64,000 nucleotides of DNA from Rhizoclosmatium globosum. Taxonomy: Eukaryota; Chytridiomycota; Chytridiomycetes; Chytridiales; Chytriomycetaceae. Positions within the stretch are counted from its first letter, which is position 1, and each line of letters starts with the position of its first letter. This document shows, piece after piece, positions 49,104 through 60,076 of the stretch. The DNA lies in NCBI GenBank assembly GCA_002104985.1, contig MCGO01000034.1, positions 310,001 through 374,000 of the forward strand. The letters run 5' to 3'. The notes under the pieces are model-generated. The model searched no databases and was not told the DNA's origin. It was given only the letters and a program-made list of their open reading frames with translations. The position numbers were made by a program, and so were the translations under genes.

Positions 49104-49217
49104 TTTTATTAGAATATGAATATGTGAAAGAGATTTGAGTTTATTGAAGTAAATTTCAGCGACATTGGCTGACGAATCTTACGTAGTCCAAAAAACTTTT
49201 TCACAAAAGCAACCCGA

Positions 49218-50662
49218 ATGAGTGTCAATATGACATCAGTTGCAATTTCTGCAGCTATTTGGGGATATCCGATTGTTCAAGTTGGGTTCACAGCGGCATC
49301 TGCATTGGCAACTGCGGGAGCCACTTTAAACGAATGGATCTCTCAGGAGCAGCTGTCCACTCCAACCAGCCAGGCTATCGTCACTCCAAACTATGACACT
49401 TTGTATTCTCAAGCGTTCATTGATTTGACAACGACTGGAGTAGTTGTCACTGCTCCAACGACAGTTGTTGACAGATACATTCTGTTTGAGTTTATGGATG
49501 CATACACGAACGTATTTGCTTCAACGTCTCGTCGTAACTACCCAAAAACGAACGGAGGAGGAAAGTTCTTGGTGTATGGGCCAAACAGTCCCAAGGTCGC
49601 TGATGAGTCTGGGTTTGACGCAGTTTTGCAATCTCCAACGAACCTTGTTTGGCTGCTTTCTCGCACTGAAGTCAAGTGAGTTGGTTGTCTCACTCTCTGG
49701 AGAGTATTATATTGATATCGAAATCTAGGTATTACTTCAATGACACAGACCTGGCCATCGCACACTCAATCTACAAGACTTTCACTTTGACTCAAACCGT
49801 CCCATCCAGCCCGAAAAAAGATGTATCCTCATTGATTCCATCAGACACGAACGCTAGTGACCCTCTTTACTTTTGGAAAGTTCTCGGAAACCTCGTTGCT
49901 TTTAGTCCTCCTGCAAACCTCTCTGACCTTGCCCCATTTGCTCCGATTGGACTCTCGGCATCCGGATTTAATACGTCTCAAATTTCTCCGCAGTTTGCGA
50001 CTATTCTTGCTCAAGTTGCATCTGGAACTGATACACAGTTGAAGCAGTTGACTCTCAGTGATCCCGTTGCTGCCGTAAAGACTCCAGTGTCTCTTTCTGT
50101 TGTAAACAACAACTGGTTGACATTCCCTTCTCTTGGTAGATTCGGAACAAACTATTACTTCAGGGCTAGTATCGCTGCAACCGCTATTGCAGGCAATCTT
50201 CACGAAGATGCCGTGTACTATAACGGAAGGCTGGATAACACCGGAACTGTGTTGAAGGGATCAATGAGTTACACTATTGACTTTCCAGCTGACGTTCCGG
50301 CCAATGCTTTTTGGTCTGTCACGGCTTACTACGGCGCCAACGGTAGTCTTATACAAAATCCTGCTGGTATTTATGCTGTTGGTGCGCATTCTCCTGATTT
50401 GGTCAAGAATTCTGTTGGATTTTATCGCCTCCAGCTCCAGACAAACAAACCAAGCCAGAAAGATGTGAACTGGTTGCCGACACCAGCCACTGCCGAGTTT
50501 TACCTTATCGCTCGTTTCTATCAGCCACGTGCGGAGGTGGTGAACAACTCTTGGCCTGTTCCGTGGATTGTTCCTGTTGCGGGAACTGGTTTGTATTCAT
50601 CCGGCGGCATCGTTCAGGTTTCTCTTTCTATGGTGTTGTTATTTATTGCTCTTTTATTGTAA
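49218..50662 (+). CDS. DUF1254/DUF1214 family protein, copy 2
   Basis: Two exons (49218-49675, 49729-50662), 463 codons, intron at the same position and phase as copy 1. All the same motifs are present (AAIWGYPIVQVG; TPNYDTLYSQAFIDLTTTGV; TAYYGANGSLIQNPAGIYAV; DVNWLPTPATAEFYLIARFY). Between about 49400 and 49680 it is nearly identical at the nucleotide level to copy 1 (about ten differences in 280 bp), while flanking exon sequence differs at roughly a fifth of positions, which points to gene conversion. The C terminus is shorter but again ends in a hydrophobic GPI-like signal (IVQVSLSMVLLFIALLL). Confidence 0.83.
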
Positions 50663-50738
50663 TCTTGATAAATGCGATAAATGCGGAACAACTAATCTTT
50701 GATCCGAATCTCTCCTTGATCCAAACAAACCACCAAAC

Positions 50739-52279
50739 ATGTACCGACAACTCGCCCGCCACTTTTCAACAAAAGAGGCTCTTTCATTCGACCGGCAGCA
50801 TCTGTGGCATCCATACACATCGCTTACAAGGCCGCTTCCAGTCTTTCCTGTTGAAAGAGCAAATGCATCAACAATCTACTTGGAAACTGGCGAAGAACTT
50901 GGTACAACTAAGGCAATTGAACAAGTATCTTATTAATTCATTATTAATTGAGCAGTGGATGGAATGTCGTCGTGGTGGTGCGCTGTGCATGGATGTACGT
51001 GCTCTGATGCTTAACTGATCGTTGTTTGAACTCTTTAAATGACAGACAACAATCCTGTTTTGAACAAGGCAATCACTAATCAAACTGCCTCAATGTCACA
51101 TGTCATGTTTGGAGGCCTTACTCACAGACCCGCTGTCAACCTGGGTGAGTACCTTATCACATTCACTAGACATTCCGTGCTTAACTACTTAACTACGAAT
51201 CAACCAGGAAAGCGATTGCTAACAATGCTTCCCCCGTCTCTTGACTGCATCTTCTATGCAGATTCAGGGTCGGTGTCGGTCGAAGTCGCTCTTAAGATGG
51301 CTATTCAATTCGCTTTTGCTCGTGGGGAACCTCAAAAGTGCAATATTATGACTGTAAAAGGAGGTTATCATGGTGATACTTGGAATGCAATGTCCGTCTG
51401 TGATCCAGGTTTGTTTCGACCATTTCCTTACACCTTCTCAGATTTTAACAACTCAGTACTTATCTAGTAACTGGAATGCACAACATATTCGGTCCTACCC
51501 TTCCAAACCGTCTTTTCCTTCCCCCTCCCCAAACCCCCTTCAACGCTCAAACCCTTCTCGAAACAGACAAATGCGCCCTCGAAGAAGCTTTCGCAAAATA
51601 CGCCTCAACTTCAGCTGCATTCATCATCGAACCAATCCTCCAAGGCGCCGGTGGAATGCGTTTCTACAGCCCCCACTACATCACACACCTCCACGCCCTC
51701 TGCAAAAAACACAACGTGCTCCTCATCCACGACGAAATTGCAACTGGGTTTGGACGCACTGGGAAACTGTTTGCCTCTGAATGGTGTCCGTCGAATGTCA
51801 CGCCTGATATCATGACCATTGGAAAGGCGTTGACGGGTGGGACTATGACAATGGCGGCTACCATTGCGACGAGAAAGGTTGGAGAGACGGTGTCGAAGGG
51901 GGAAGCAGGTTGTTTTATGCATGGACCGACGTTCATGGCGAATCCACTTGCGTGTGCGGTTGCAGAGGCCAGTTGTGCGTTGTTGATGGAGAGTGGCTGG
52001 GAAGAGAACGTGAAGAGGATTGAGGGGCAATTGCAAAAGGAGTTGGAGGTTGCGCGTGGGTTTAGTGGGGTGAAGGATGTACGTGTTTTGGGGAGTGTGG
52101 GGGTTGTGGAAGTGAAGGAGCCTGTGGATATGGCGAAAATTCAGAAACGGTTTGTGGAGCTTGGTGTTTGGGTGCGGCCGTTTGGGAGACTCGTTTATTT
52201 GATGCCGCCGTATATTATTACGGAGGAGGAGCTGCGAAAGTTGACGGGCGCGGTTGTGAAAGTAGTTTCTGAACTCTAG
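50739..52279 (+). CDS. BIO3: Adenosylmethionine-8-amino-7-oxononanoate aminotransferase (biotin synthesis)
   Basis: Five exons (50739-50901, 50956-50994, 51046-51144, 51208-51408, 51468-52279), 437 codons. It converts 7-keto-8-aminopelargonate to 7,8-diaminopelargonate with S-adenosylmethionine as amino donor and PLP as cofactor. Signatures: [12 protein letters not shown] (the WHPYT motif specific to BioA), [67 protein letters not shown] (PLP-binding Asp) and [11 protein letters not shown] with the Schiff-base Lys. The N terminus [17 protein letters not shown] resembles a mitochondrial presequence. A 39-nt exon encodes the conserved DGMSSWW block. No other biotin gene lies nearby; only 76 bp separate it from the preceding stop. 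BIO3 is the yeast name for this step. Confidence 0.93.
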
Positions 52280-52388
52280 TCAGTCATGACTCTGAAAGAT
52301 TAACAACTATTTACATTTAATTATATACATCCAAATTATATACATCCACACTCTATAATCTATATACATTCCACAATCTACATAACTA

Positions 52389-53434
52389 CTATTCAGCCTT
52401 CAATCCTGCCAATCTCGCCGATCTTCTTGGACCTTGTTCCTTCATCAATGCAATCCTCACACTTCTTCGCAATGGTCCCTTTTTCTTCTCCAAATTGACT
52501 TTCTTTCCTCCGCCAAATACTCGTTTTCTAACCTCAACTGGAATCTCAATAATCTCAACGGGAATCTCATTCACACCAACAACAGAAACAGCATCATTAG
52601 CATCACCTCCGACAATCTCATGACCAACGACAATCTCATTCTCAACACGGACAATCTCATGGATCTCATTCTCAACTACATTCTCATCACACACGTTCCT
52701 CAAAGCACTCTCAGACCGCCTTCTAAACTCCAACATATGCTCATTATGCGCTCGACGACGTCTCCGTTCAGGCGTCAAAGCTTTCTCAAGAATCTCTCGA
52801 CACGCTCGGGAACACTTCATTTCCAACTCCTTTTCATCACTCGAAGCGGGGTTTCGGGGGAGGAAGGATTGGATTTTTAGGGGTGACGTTACCGGGATGG
52901 ATGCGGAACCGAATTGGAAGCGGCGTGTGGTTTGGAGGTGTTTTAGCCATTTTGAAGGGTGAGAGATGAGTGGGGGTTGTGGTTGTCGTGGTGGTTGTGG
53001 GAGGGCGAAGGATGGGAACACGAGTTGTGGGGTATGGGATAGGCGGAGGGCTGATTAAGATGGACGTTAGAATTATGGAGGAATGGAAGGAATGGCTTAC
53101 GAGCTCGTTTCAGTTTTGAGATTGTGATTTGGGCTGGAACAGGAAGAAGTGAGATGGGAATCTGTGAAGAGAGTTGAGTGGCGATGCGTGAAGTAATCAA
53201 AGGCAGTCGAGATACGGAAGGGGTGGAGGAATGTGATTGTGTTGATGATGATGAAGATGAGGTTTTTGTGATAGATAGAAAGCTTTTGGGGATAGGGACC
53301 CCGGGGGAAACAAAGATGTTTGAGGACACTAGTTTTGGAGTGAAAGAATTGTCAGTATTTTGTTTTTTGTTTGAGAAGGAAAGTGACGGAGGAGAAACGA
53401 GCGAGAGGAGGATGTTATGAAGGTAAAAAATCAT
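52389..53434 (-). CDS. Unassigned basic, probably nuclear protein
   Basis: Two exons (53434-53101, 53050-52389), 331 codons. The first 110 residues are Ser/Pro-rich (TKTSSSSSSTQSHSSTPSVS), then a Pro/Gln stretch. A short helical basic segment follows (RACREILEKALTPERRRRRA) with HNEHMLEFRRRSESALR. An acidic, Val/Ile/Glu-repeated region (NEIVVGHEIVGG; NEIPVEIIEIPVEV) leads to a strongly basic end with two related motifs, LRRSVRIALMKE and PRRSARLAGLKAE. Similar R(R)SxRL motifs occur near the ends of DNA- or chromatin-associated proteins. No domain recognised; DNA or chromatin association is only a guess from charge. Confidence 0.6.
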
Positions 53435-53960
53435 GTGATGATGAAGTGAATGCAGCAGAGGCGAGTTACTTCAAGCTGACGCCTTTGTTGTTAGTTGGGT
53501 AATTTAGGTGGGGTTGACTCGGCACGATGCTTCTACATCGACACTTGCATATAAACTATCCCGCAAGAAGCGATGCTGGACCATGAAAGTATAAGAGCAC
53601 TATGAATGGGTGTGGATGCGGAAATATACTCACTGTTGTTTCTGAGAAAGAAAAAACAAGCAAGTGGGAACCGCATTTGCCCACACGTTTTCGCAGAATC
53701 TGACAATTCTGTGTCGGAAAATTCCAATACCGCGCGTCACTTCAAAGGAATGCACGCGACTGGAAAAATCCTGCTTGTAAATCTATTTATTTGATAGCAC
53801 ACACTCGCATTCAATAGTCATAAAGTCCTCATTCGTAATAGAATATAACAATCCATTCACCGCCCTCTCTCCTTTTCCTTTATAATAATACCTTACTTCG
53901 TTCCTCACTCAATCCCTCACCACATCACTCGAAATTTCCATTCTCGCACCCCCCAAAATC
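53435..53960. other. Intergenic, no gene seen
   Basis: 526 bp between two minus-strand genes. ORFs on either strand here are short and featureless. It should contain the promoter of the basic protein and the 3' UTR of DOT1. Confidence 0.5.
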
Positions 53961-55689
53961 TCACCGCCTCAAAGTATGAACATAATACTTTCCCCCCTCC
54001 GCCATCCAACTCACCCGATTCTCACCAAACCAATACTCCCTCGTAACAAACATCCCCTCCAACGCGTTCTCCCCACCTCTCCGCACAACCCCACGCGCGA
54101 CATCTTCCTCCGTGATGATTGTCGAGCCGAAGGGTTTCAGGGAAATCACGACGGCGCCTTCTTTGAGGTCGAGGAATCGTTCGAGGATCCGGAAGTTTAG
54201 GTGTGCGTCGAAGGCGTAGTTGTTTACAAAGATTACGTCGGCGCGGGGGAGGAGGAATGTTGTTGATGGGTCGTCTAAGAAGTCGCCTTTGGATGTTTTT
54301 TGTGAGTGAGGAGGGTGGAGGGAGCGGGGAGTGAGAAGTACCTTTCACGAGGGAAATGGAGCCGACAGGGATTTTGTAGAGATTGCAACGGGCGAGGAAT
54401 TCTTGACGTTGGAGGGTTGCGAGGCGGGCTGGGTTTTCCATTATTTCGATTCCGTGGGCTTCGCATTGGGTTTCGGCTGCGACTTGGAGGACTACGTTTC
54501 CTGTTCCTGAACCCATGTCGAGGAAGATTGGGGGTGGGGAACCTGGTTGAGCTATTCTGTTTGTGATTTGGTTGAATTGAGTTAGATTGTATGAAAGACT
54601 GGTGAGACTATGGATTCTGTCTCCGTAGCCCCTTCGATCGGTTTCCTCTCTCAACTCATCCATAAACTTACATGCGATCTTTGACACGTTCAATAAACTC
54701 AGACACGAGAGAATGCCTGACTTCGCCATAGACATTATTCGAAAATGTTTTATAGTTTTTGAGAGAATCCACGTCCGGCGCTACAGTGTGAGCGTACGCT
54801 TCATCCAAGACATGAGCAATAAGAGCAGGATGTGCCGGAGAAGACTGTGTGTTGTTAATTAGAAGGTATGTTGGGATCGCTATTGATTACGCTTCCGTGA
54901 TGCCTATTCTTCCCTCTTTCATCCGTATGTTCGCTCTAACGAAGACTTTCTTTTCCTTTTCTCTCTACTTTTGCTTTGATTCGACTTCATTGACAGATTT
55001 GATCCGTACCCCCATCAACATCCTCCCTCTCGTTCTCGCAGTTCACTAACCACCCATCAAGTCAAGACAAGTGTACCCACCACAGAATGCAGATTCAAAT
55101 CAAGTGAACCCAACAACTGATTATACTCCAGCACAGCCTCCTTAATAGCCTCTGGATCCTTCCTATTCACAGCCCTGACAACCTTCCTCTTTGTCCCACC
55201 AATATCATCCCCAAACAAGGACCGCTTCTCCAACGGAACACAGAACTCGATAGTGTGTTGAACAGCCGCTTTTAGTTGTTGGATAGGATTGAATTCATCA
55301 GCGGCTTTTGGGATGGCAAGGGGAAAGCGTTCTGATTGGCCGTTGAAGTGAAGGAGGGATAACTCGTCGAAGCAGTCCGAATCGGACGCTGGCTGTTGCG
55401 TGAGTGATTTGTAGAGTGATTTGTTGTTTTTGACAGTTTTGAAAGCTGAGCAGAAAGTGGGTTGGGTGGAAGGGTGGGTTGTGTTTGTTGATTGTTGTTG
55501 TTGTTTTTGTTGTTGTTGGGCAAGTGACAAGTCTTTTGGCTCGGGTGATTCAATCTTTCTCTTCTTTTGCGAGTGGGTTGTCGTTGAATCGACTCGGATG
55601 TAAATGCAGCGACTTGGCACTCGCACTGATTCTGACGTGTTTGTGTTTGTGGTTGAAGCGGGACATTTGATTCGGTGGTGGACAACCAT
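53961..55689 (-). CDS. DOT1: DOT1-type histone H3K79 methyltransferase
   Basis: Four exons (55689-55081, 54844-54672, 54556-54342, 54286-53961), 440 codons. DOT1 uses S-adenosylmethionine to methylate H3 Lys79. The N-terminal third is basic/Gln-rich (THSQKKRKIESPEPKD; QQQQ), suited to nucleosome binding. The catalytic domain reads NNVYGEVRHSLVSEFIERV (the VYGE motif), IFLDMGSGTGNVVLQVAAET (SAM motif I), CEAHGIEIMENPARLA, then GDFLDD, ADVIFVNNYAFD (catalytic NN motif) and FLDLKEGAVVISLKPFGS. It ends WMAEGGKYYVHTLRR. All DOT1 hallmark motifs are present with correct spacing. The exon 3 donor (AAAG|GTACTT) splits the KGDF block cleanly. Confidence 0.93.
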
Positions 55690-55936
55690 TCGATGATTTG
55701 TTTTTGTTTGGATTTATTTAGATGAGAAAGATTTGTCTGTTTCTTTCTTTTCATTTCTTTGGTCTTCGTTTGTCCATTGTTTGAATAGACATCCTTAAGG
55801 ATGCACAGGGTAGGTCAGATGGGTTCACTAAAAAAGAAAAGTTGGTTATTTAAGGTTACTTGCTGTCTCGAGTAGTCTCACGTAGATACAATTCTAGTTC
55901 ATGATTTATTGTACTATCTCAATTGCAAATAAATGA

Positions 55937-57187
55937 ATGGAATGTTCTACATTGAGGCCAAATAGATTATTTTATAAAAATCGCAAAACATGTCGTCCTG
56001 GAACAACTGTTTGTGTTTCCTTCCTGTTTCTTGTCCTTCTGCTTCAACTAATACTGTCTTATTTGATGCACAGTGATCTCAGCCACGGTACCCTTCCGCT
56101 TCCCTTTCCTTTTGAACCATTCAACCAACATCCAACTCAACCTCGCTTTCTCCCTCTTCCAAACCAGCTCCAAGCCGTCCGAGCCCACGGTTTCAAGCGC
56201 ACCTTTTGGCAGATCCTGACTGTGTTTGTATTAGTTGCTTGGTGGTGGTAGTGGTTGTGGATGGAAGGCTAACCCCGTTCGAATTAGCGACACGCCAAAG
56301 GTCGGAACCCTCGTTGGAAAGGACCAGTTTGGAAACGAATACTACGAAAACAGAAAGGATATCATGGGTGCGTGTTTAGATTCAAAGAAGTTGAGATGGG
56401 TTGGGGAGAGTGAGCGAGTAGAAGAAGGGGGATGAGGAGGAAGGGAAGCTAGAACCGACTTTCAAAACTTGATGTCCGTAGAAATTATGCAGGCTCGAAA
56501 GTGGAGGACTGTCTTGGGGCCATCAGAGATGAGGGAGGACTTGGAGAGTGAATGGTATTATGCAAAACAGCTCAACCCTCTGGAAACACCGCCTCACAGA
56601 ACCAGAAAACGAGGTTATCAAATGAATTAGAAAGAGCAGAATATTGGTAGAATTCACATGACATGGGGATTGCAGTAGGATGTTGTTGGAAATGAAAATG
56701 GAACACCTTCGTAGGAATGAATTTCACGCAGCGACTGTTCAGAAATTTGATTGAGCTGTGGACATCGAAGAGCGATAGTGTCGCATCAGACAACATATAT
56801 GGGTTGCATTCAATCCAAACCACAAACCGACTTTCGCAAGCGTGTATTTTAATATCTGCATGCACTTGCTAAATGTGATTTTGATAGGACGTGACCGTTG
56901 GGTTCTGTACAACAAGTGGAACTACGATGCTTCCCAGGTCCCACCAGAATGGTAACTCTACTTTTCATTCAACATCGCGTTCTCTCTCTCTCGTATCTAA
57001 ATAATACACGCGAAGGCACCAATGGCTCTCCCGTTTCACTGACGATGTTCCAACACCCGAAACGGTTCCAAAGCCATTCTACACAACCACCTCGACTGAG
57101 AACTACACTGGTTCCTCTGGTGCTTTCAAGACTTACAGCACTGTGAAGCCAAAGATTGAGGCATGGGCTCCAGAGAGCCGTCGTTGA
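55937..57187 (+). CDS. Complex I accessory subunit NDUFA12 (B17.2)
   Basis: Five exons in my model (55937-56008, 56168-56227 or -56221, 56268-56367, 56888-56951, 57016-57187), about 150 codons. The N-terminal matrix-side segment reads LQAVRAHGFKRTFWQIL. The family core follows: DTPKVGTLVGKDQFGNEYYE, RDRWVLYNKWNYDASQVPPE and WHQWLSRFTDD(V)P(T). It ends with VKPKIEAWAPESRR. KxGTLVGxDxxGNxYYE and VPPEWHxWL are diagnostic of NDUFA12. It belongs to mitochondrial NADH:ubiquinone oxidoreductase. The first exon is uncertain: no ATG gives a clean, conserved N terminus, and the short intron after FWQIL could start at either of two GT sites. The 520-nt intron between the third and fourth exons is unusually long and holds nothing I recognise. 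Confidence 0.83.
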
Positions 57188-57357
57188 GGGCTCTTTTTTT
57201 GGTGGAGCGTATCGTGTATGGAAGGGAAGGAGTACTCTTTTTACGAGAATTGGAATATATCACTTTAAAATCATTATTGTAATATGAGAAGCAAGGAATC
57301 ATCTAAAGCACGCACATCAAATCAAAACTCTCCGATAGAAAACCAACCACCCACCCA

Positions 57358-58374
57358 ATGTCTTCCCGTCCAACAAACTCCTCTGGCGCACCTCGACGTC
57401 GTCCAATGCTCAAAGTTATCATCCTAGGGTACTTAGTACTAACTTCCTAGGCCCGTTCCTAACCTCTTTACTTGTTTATCAACCCAAACCCAAACACCAA
57501 ACCCAAACCCAAAAAAGCGATTCGGGCGTCGGCAAAACATCGCTCATGAACCAATACGTAAACAGAAAGTTTTCAAACCAATACAAGGCAACTATCGGCG
57601 CAGACTTTCTCACAAAGGATGTTGTTGTTGACGACAAGACTGTCACTACTCAGGTACCCCCTCTCCCTCCTCCCATTCCCCTTCCTTACACCACACTCGT
57701 TTTAATCAACACATACCTTATACTTCACACCAAAAAAAACCAGATCTGGGACACAGCAGGCCAAGAACGCTTCCAATCCCTCGGCGTCGCATTCTACCGT
57801 GGAGCCGACTGCTGCGTCCTTGTCTTTGACGTGACAAATAGTAAATCATTTGATCAGTTGGATAGCTGGCGCGACGAGTTTTTGCTGCAGAGTAGCCCGA
57901 AAGACCCGGACACGTTTCCGTTTGTTGTTGTTGGGAATAAGGTTGATTTGGAGGAGTCTCGGAGACAGGTTTGTTCTGTTTGTTCTGTTTGTTTTTGGGG
58001 AGGGGTGGTTTTTAGGGAATCGGGTGTGTTATGGGGATGTGTTTGGGTGGTGTGTGTTTTGTTAACGTCTTTGTTCTCGAATGAATAGGTTTCGCAAAAG
58101 AGGGCGTTGCAGTGGTGTTTGCAGAAGGGGAATATTCCATACTTTGAGACGAGTGCGAAGGAGGCGATTAATGTGGATTTGGCGTTTCAGACTATGGCGA
58201 GGAATGCGTTGGATCAAGAGATGGAGGTTGAATTGTGAGTACTGTGTACTGTATTTTCTTCAGCAGTTTTAAAACGTGAACGCATTCAGGTATAACGATG
58301 TTACGGATGCTGTCAGGATTGATGCGGAAAGTGGTGCGGCTGGACGGGCGAATGGGGATTCTTGTGTTTGTTGA
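57358..58374 (+). CDS. YPT7: Rab7/Ypt7 small GTPase
   Basis: Five exons (57358-57428, 57518-57653, 57744-57968, 58089-58234, 58290-58374), 220 codons. It controls late endosome/vacuole fusion. G1 is [12 protein letters not shown], the switch I effector loop [14 protein letters not shown]3 [14 protein letters not shown]4 GNKVDLEES and G5 ETSAKEAI. Rab7-type features include [20 protein letters not shown] and [15 protein letters not shown]. The C terminus ends in CVC, a geranylgeranylation motif. An N-terminal extension of about 15 residues ([16 protein letters not shown]) precedes the GTPase fold. The intron in the first exon splits the P-loop (ILG|DSGVGKT). Confidence 0.94.
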
Positions 58375-58648
58375 CTTGCTTATTTGGTGGGATGAATTTG
58401 CAATCTACCCGACAATCGAATCTATAAATATGTTAGCTTTCCATATTGTCAAAGCTTCAGCTATACTTCAAGGGCAGCCTATTCAACGACCAAAAACTCA
58501 TTCTTGAGAACTGAAAGGATAGAGAACCGATATCGTCACCCCACAACTGAATCCACACCTCTCTTCAGATTCATGCCAGAAGTAGTACGAGCACTTTTAT
58601 TAATCAAACCATCATGCATATCTTCTCTCGTTCAGTGAAATAGGCAAA

Positions 58649-59512
58649 TCAATCCACTTGGTACATTTCCTCCAGGACTTCAAGAGCAGCCTTGTCAATG
58701 ACCAAAAACTCATTCTCAAGAACCGGAAGAACCGAAACAGTTTCCGCACTAGTCACCAAAATCCTCCTTTCCTCCACCTTATCCTCCTTCAAAGTCTTCA
58801 GAGTAAACTGATCGGCAGCACGAACCAGATTGAGTTCAGGTTCCCTGGAGCCATACATGAAATAGCATTTTTTACCGGCGAGGTCGAGAGCATCAAGGCG
58901 TTCTTTGAGGGACAGTTTTGAGGAAGAATCGAGAGCGAGAGAGTCGACGACGACGAGTTGGTTTTGGTTGAACTTTGTTGCGATTGCGGATCTGACTGCG
59001 GCGTCGTAGACTTTGCGTTGGATGTCGGGAAGGGCGGCGCCGGGCGTGGGTCCGTGCACGGCGTAACCTGTTTGTGTTTGTTGGTTGGTTGGTTAGTGTG
59101 ACAGGTTGCCTGAAAGGAAAGGGGGACAAGTAGCATTCGGTGGCATGCAATAGCATTTAATATACTATTAGATGCTAGGACAGCAACGGGAAGCTTGGAA
59201 TGCGAAGGTAGCAGTAGGTAGGCAAGGTATAGGTAGACAACAAACAACAACATTACCTCCAACAAAGTGAGCAGCCCTCAGAGTACCCACTCTCGCCTTT
59301 CCCCGTCCCTTTTGCGGTGCAGGTTTCCTCGTTGATCCTCTGACTTGGCCCAGCGCCTTTGACGCTTCCGTGTTCTGTGCCTTCCAAGCTGTTTCGTATC
59401 GCACGGCCCGGTGCAGCAGATCCGTCCGTGGAACTACCGCAAATGACTTGCTCAAACTGACAATTCCAAGCGCACTGCCATTCGTGAAGGATCGCACAAA
59501 ACACTCGGCCAT
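58649..59512 (-). CDS. Mitochondrial large-subunit ribosomal protein uL4m
   Basis: Two exons (59512-59257, 59067-58649), 224 codons. The uL4 signatures are the loop GQVRGSTRKPAPQKGRGKAR, which reaches the exit tunnel, then VGTLRAAHFVGGYAVHGPTP, and the helical core LPDIQRKVYDAAVRSAIATK with LDALDLAGKKCYFM. The N terminus is a mitochondrial-type presequence (MAECFVRSFTNGSALGIV). An upstream in-frame ATG at 59548 would add 12 residues (MSFHSFPPKKAK); 59512 was preferred because the downstream sequence is more presequence-like, but both are possible. Homologues: bacterial L4, yeast Yml6. Confidence 0.9.
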
Positions 59513-60076
59513 CTTCGCTTTTTTTGGAGGGAATGAGTGAAATGACAAACAGACAAAAGAAAAGAAAAGAACTTAATGTTAATCCAACAGGTATAACAAT
59601 CGCCTTTGTGTAAGGAAAATTCATCTTTGAGTTTATGCGAGACATCAACGTTTTCAACTATGATTGCTTCAGTCAACTGCCAAAGGTACAATCATTTACA
59701 ATTACTTCAACTCTGACGGCTTCCTCTACCAGTTCAACTGCTCTCTCAAATTAAGGGTTAAATGGTTTGTGTCTGATTGTGTAACCTTCCAGGTGAAAAG
59801 CAAAGACTCATTCAATTTGCTAAATATCTTTGAATAAATACAATCTTTATACTCGAAATAAACATGAGTGTATCAACGTTTCTAATAGCATTAAGTTTAT
59901 CTTTGAATACTTGGAGAGGAATAATCGATTGTTGTCAAATTATGCACTTTTTTCATCATCACATTTTCATTTTCCACAAATCTTCCATTGCATCATAAAG
60001 CAGTACATCTGCCGTTTTTGTTTGTTTTTTTTAAATGTGATACGGTCACAACTCAAGATGCCGAGCCTTCTCGCCG
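59513..60076. other. Divergent intergenic region
   Basis: 564 bp between uL4m (minus) and the surface-protein gene (plus). A plus-strand ORF from the ATG at 59863 (MSVSTFLIALSLSLN) starts like a signal peptide and could be a 5' exon of the next gene, which otherwise lacks one; I could not find a splice that makes this convincing. Confidence 0.4.

Noticed and set aside
56572..56865. 97-codon minus-strand ORF inside the long NDUFA12 intron
   Set aside because: No recognisable motif, no good start context and no splice extension; treated as chance in a 520-nt intron.
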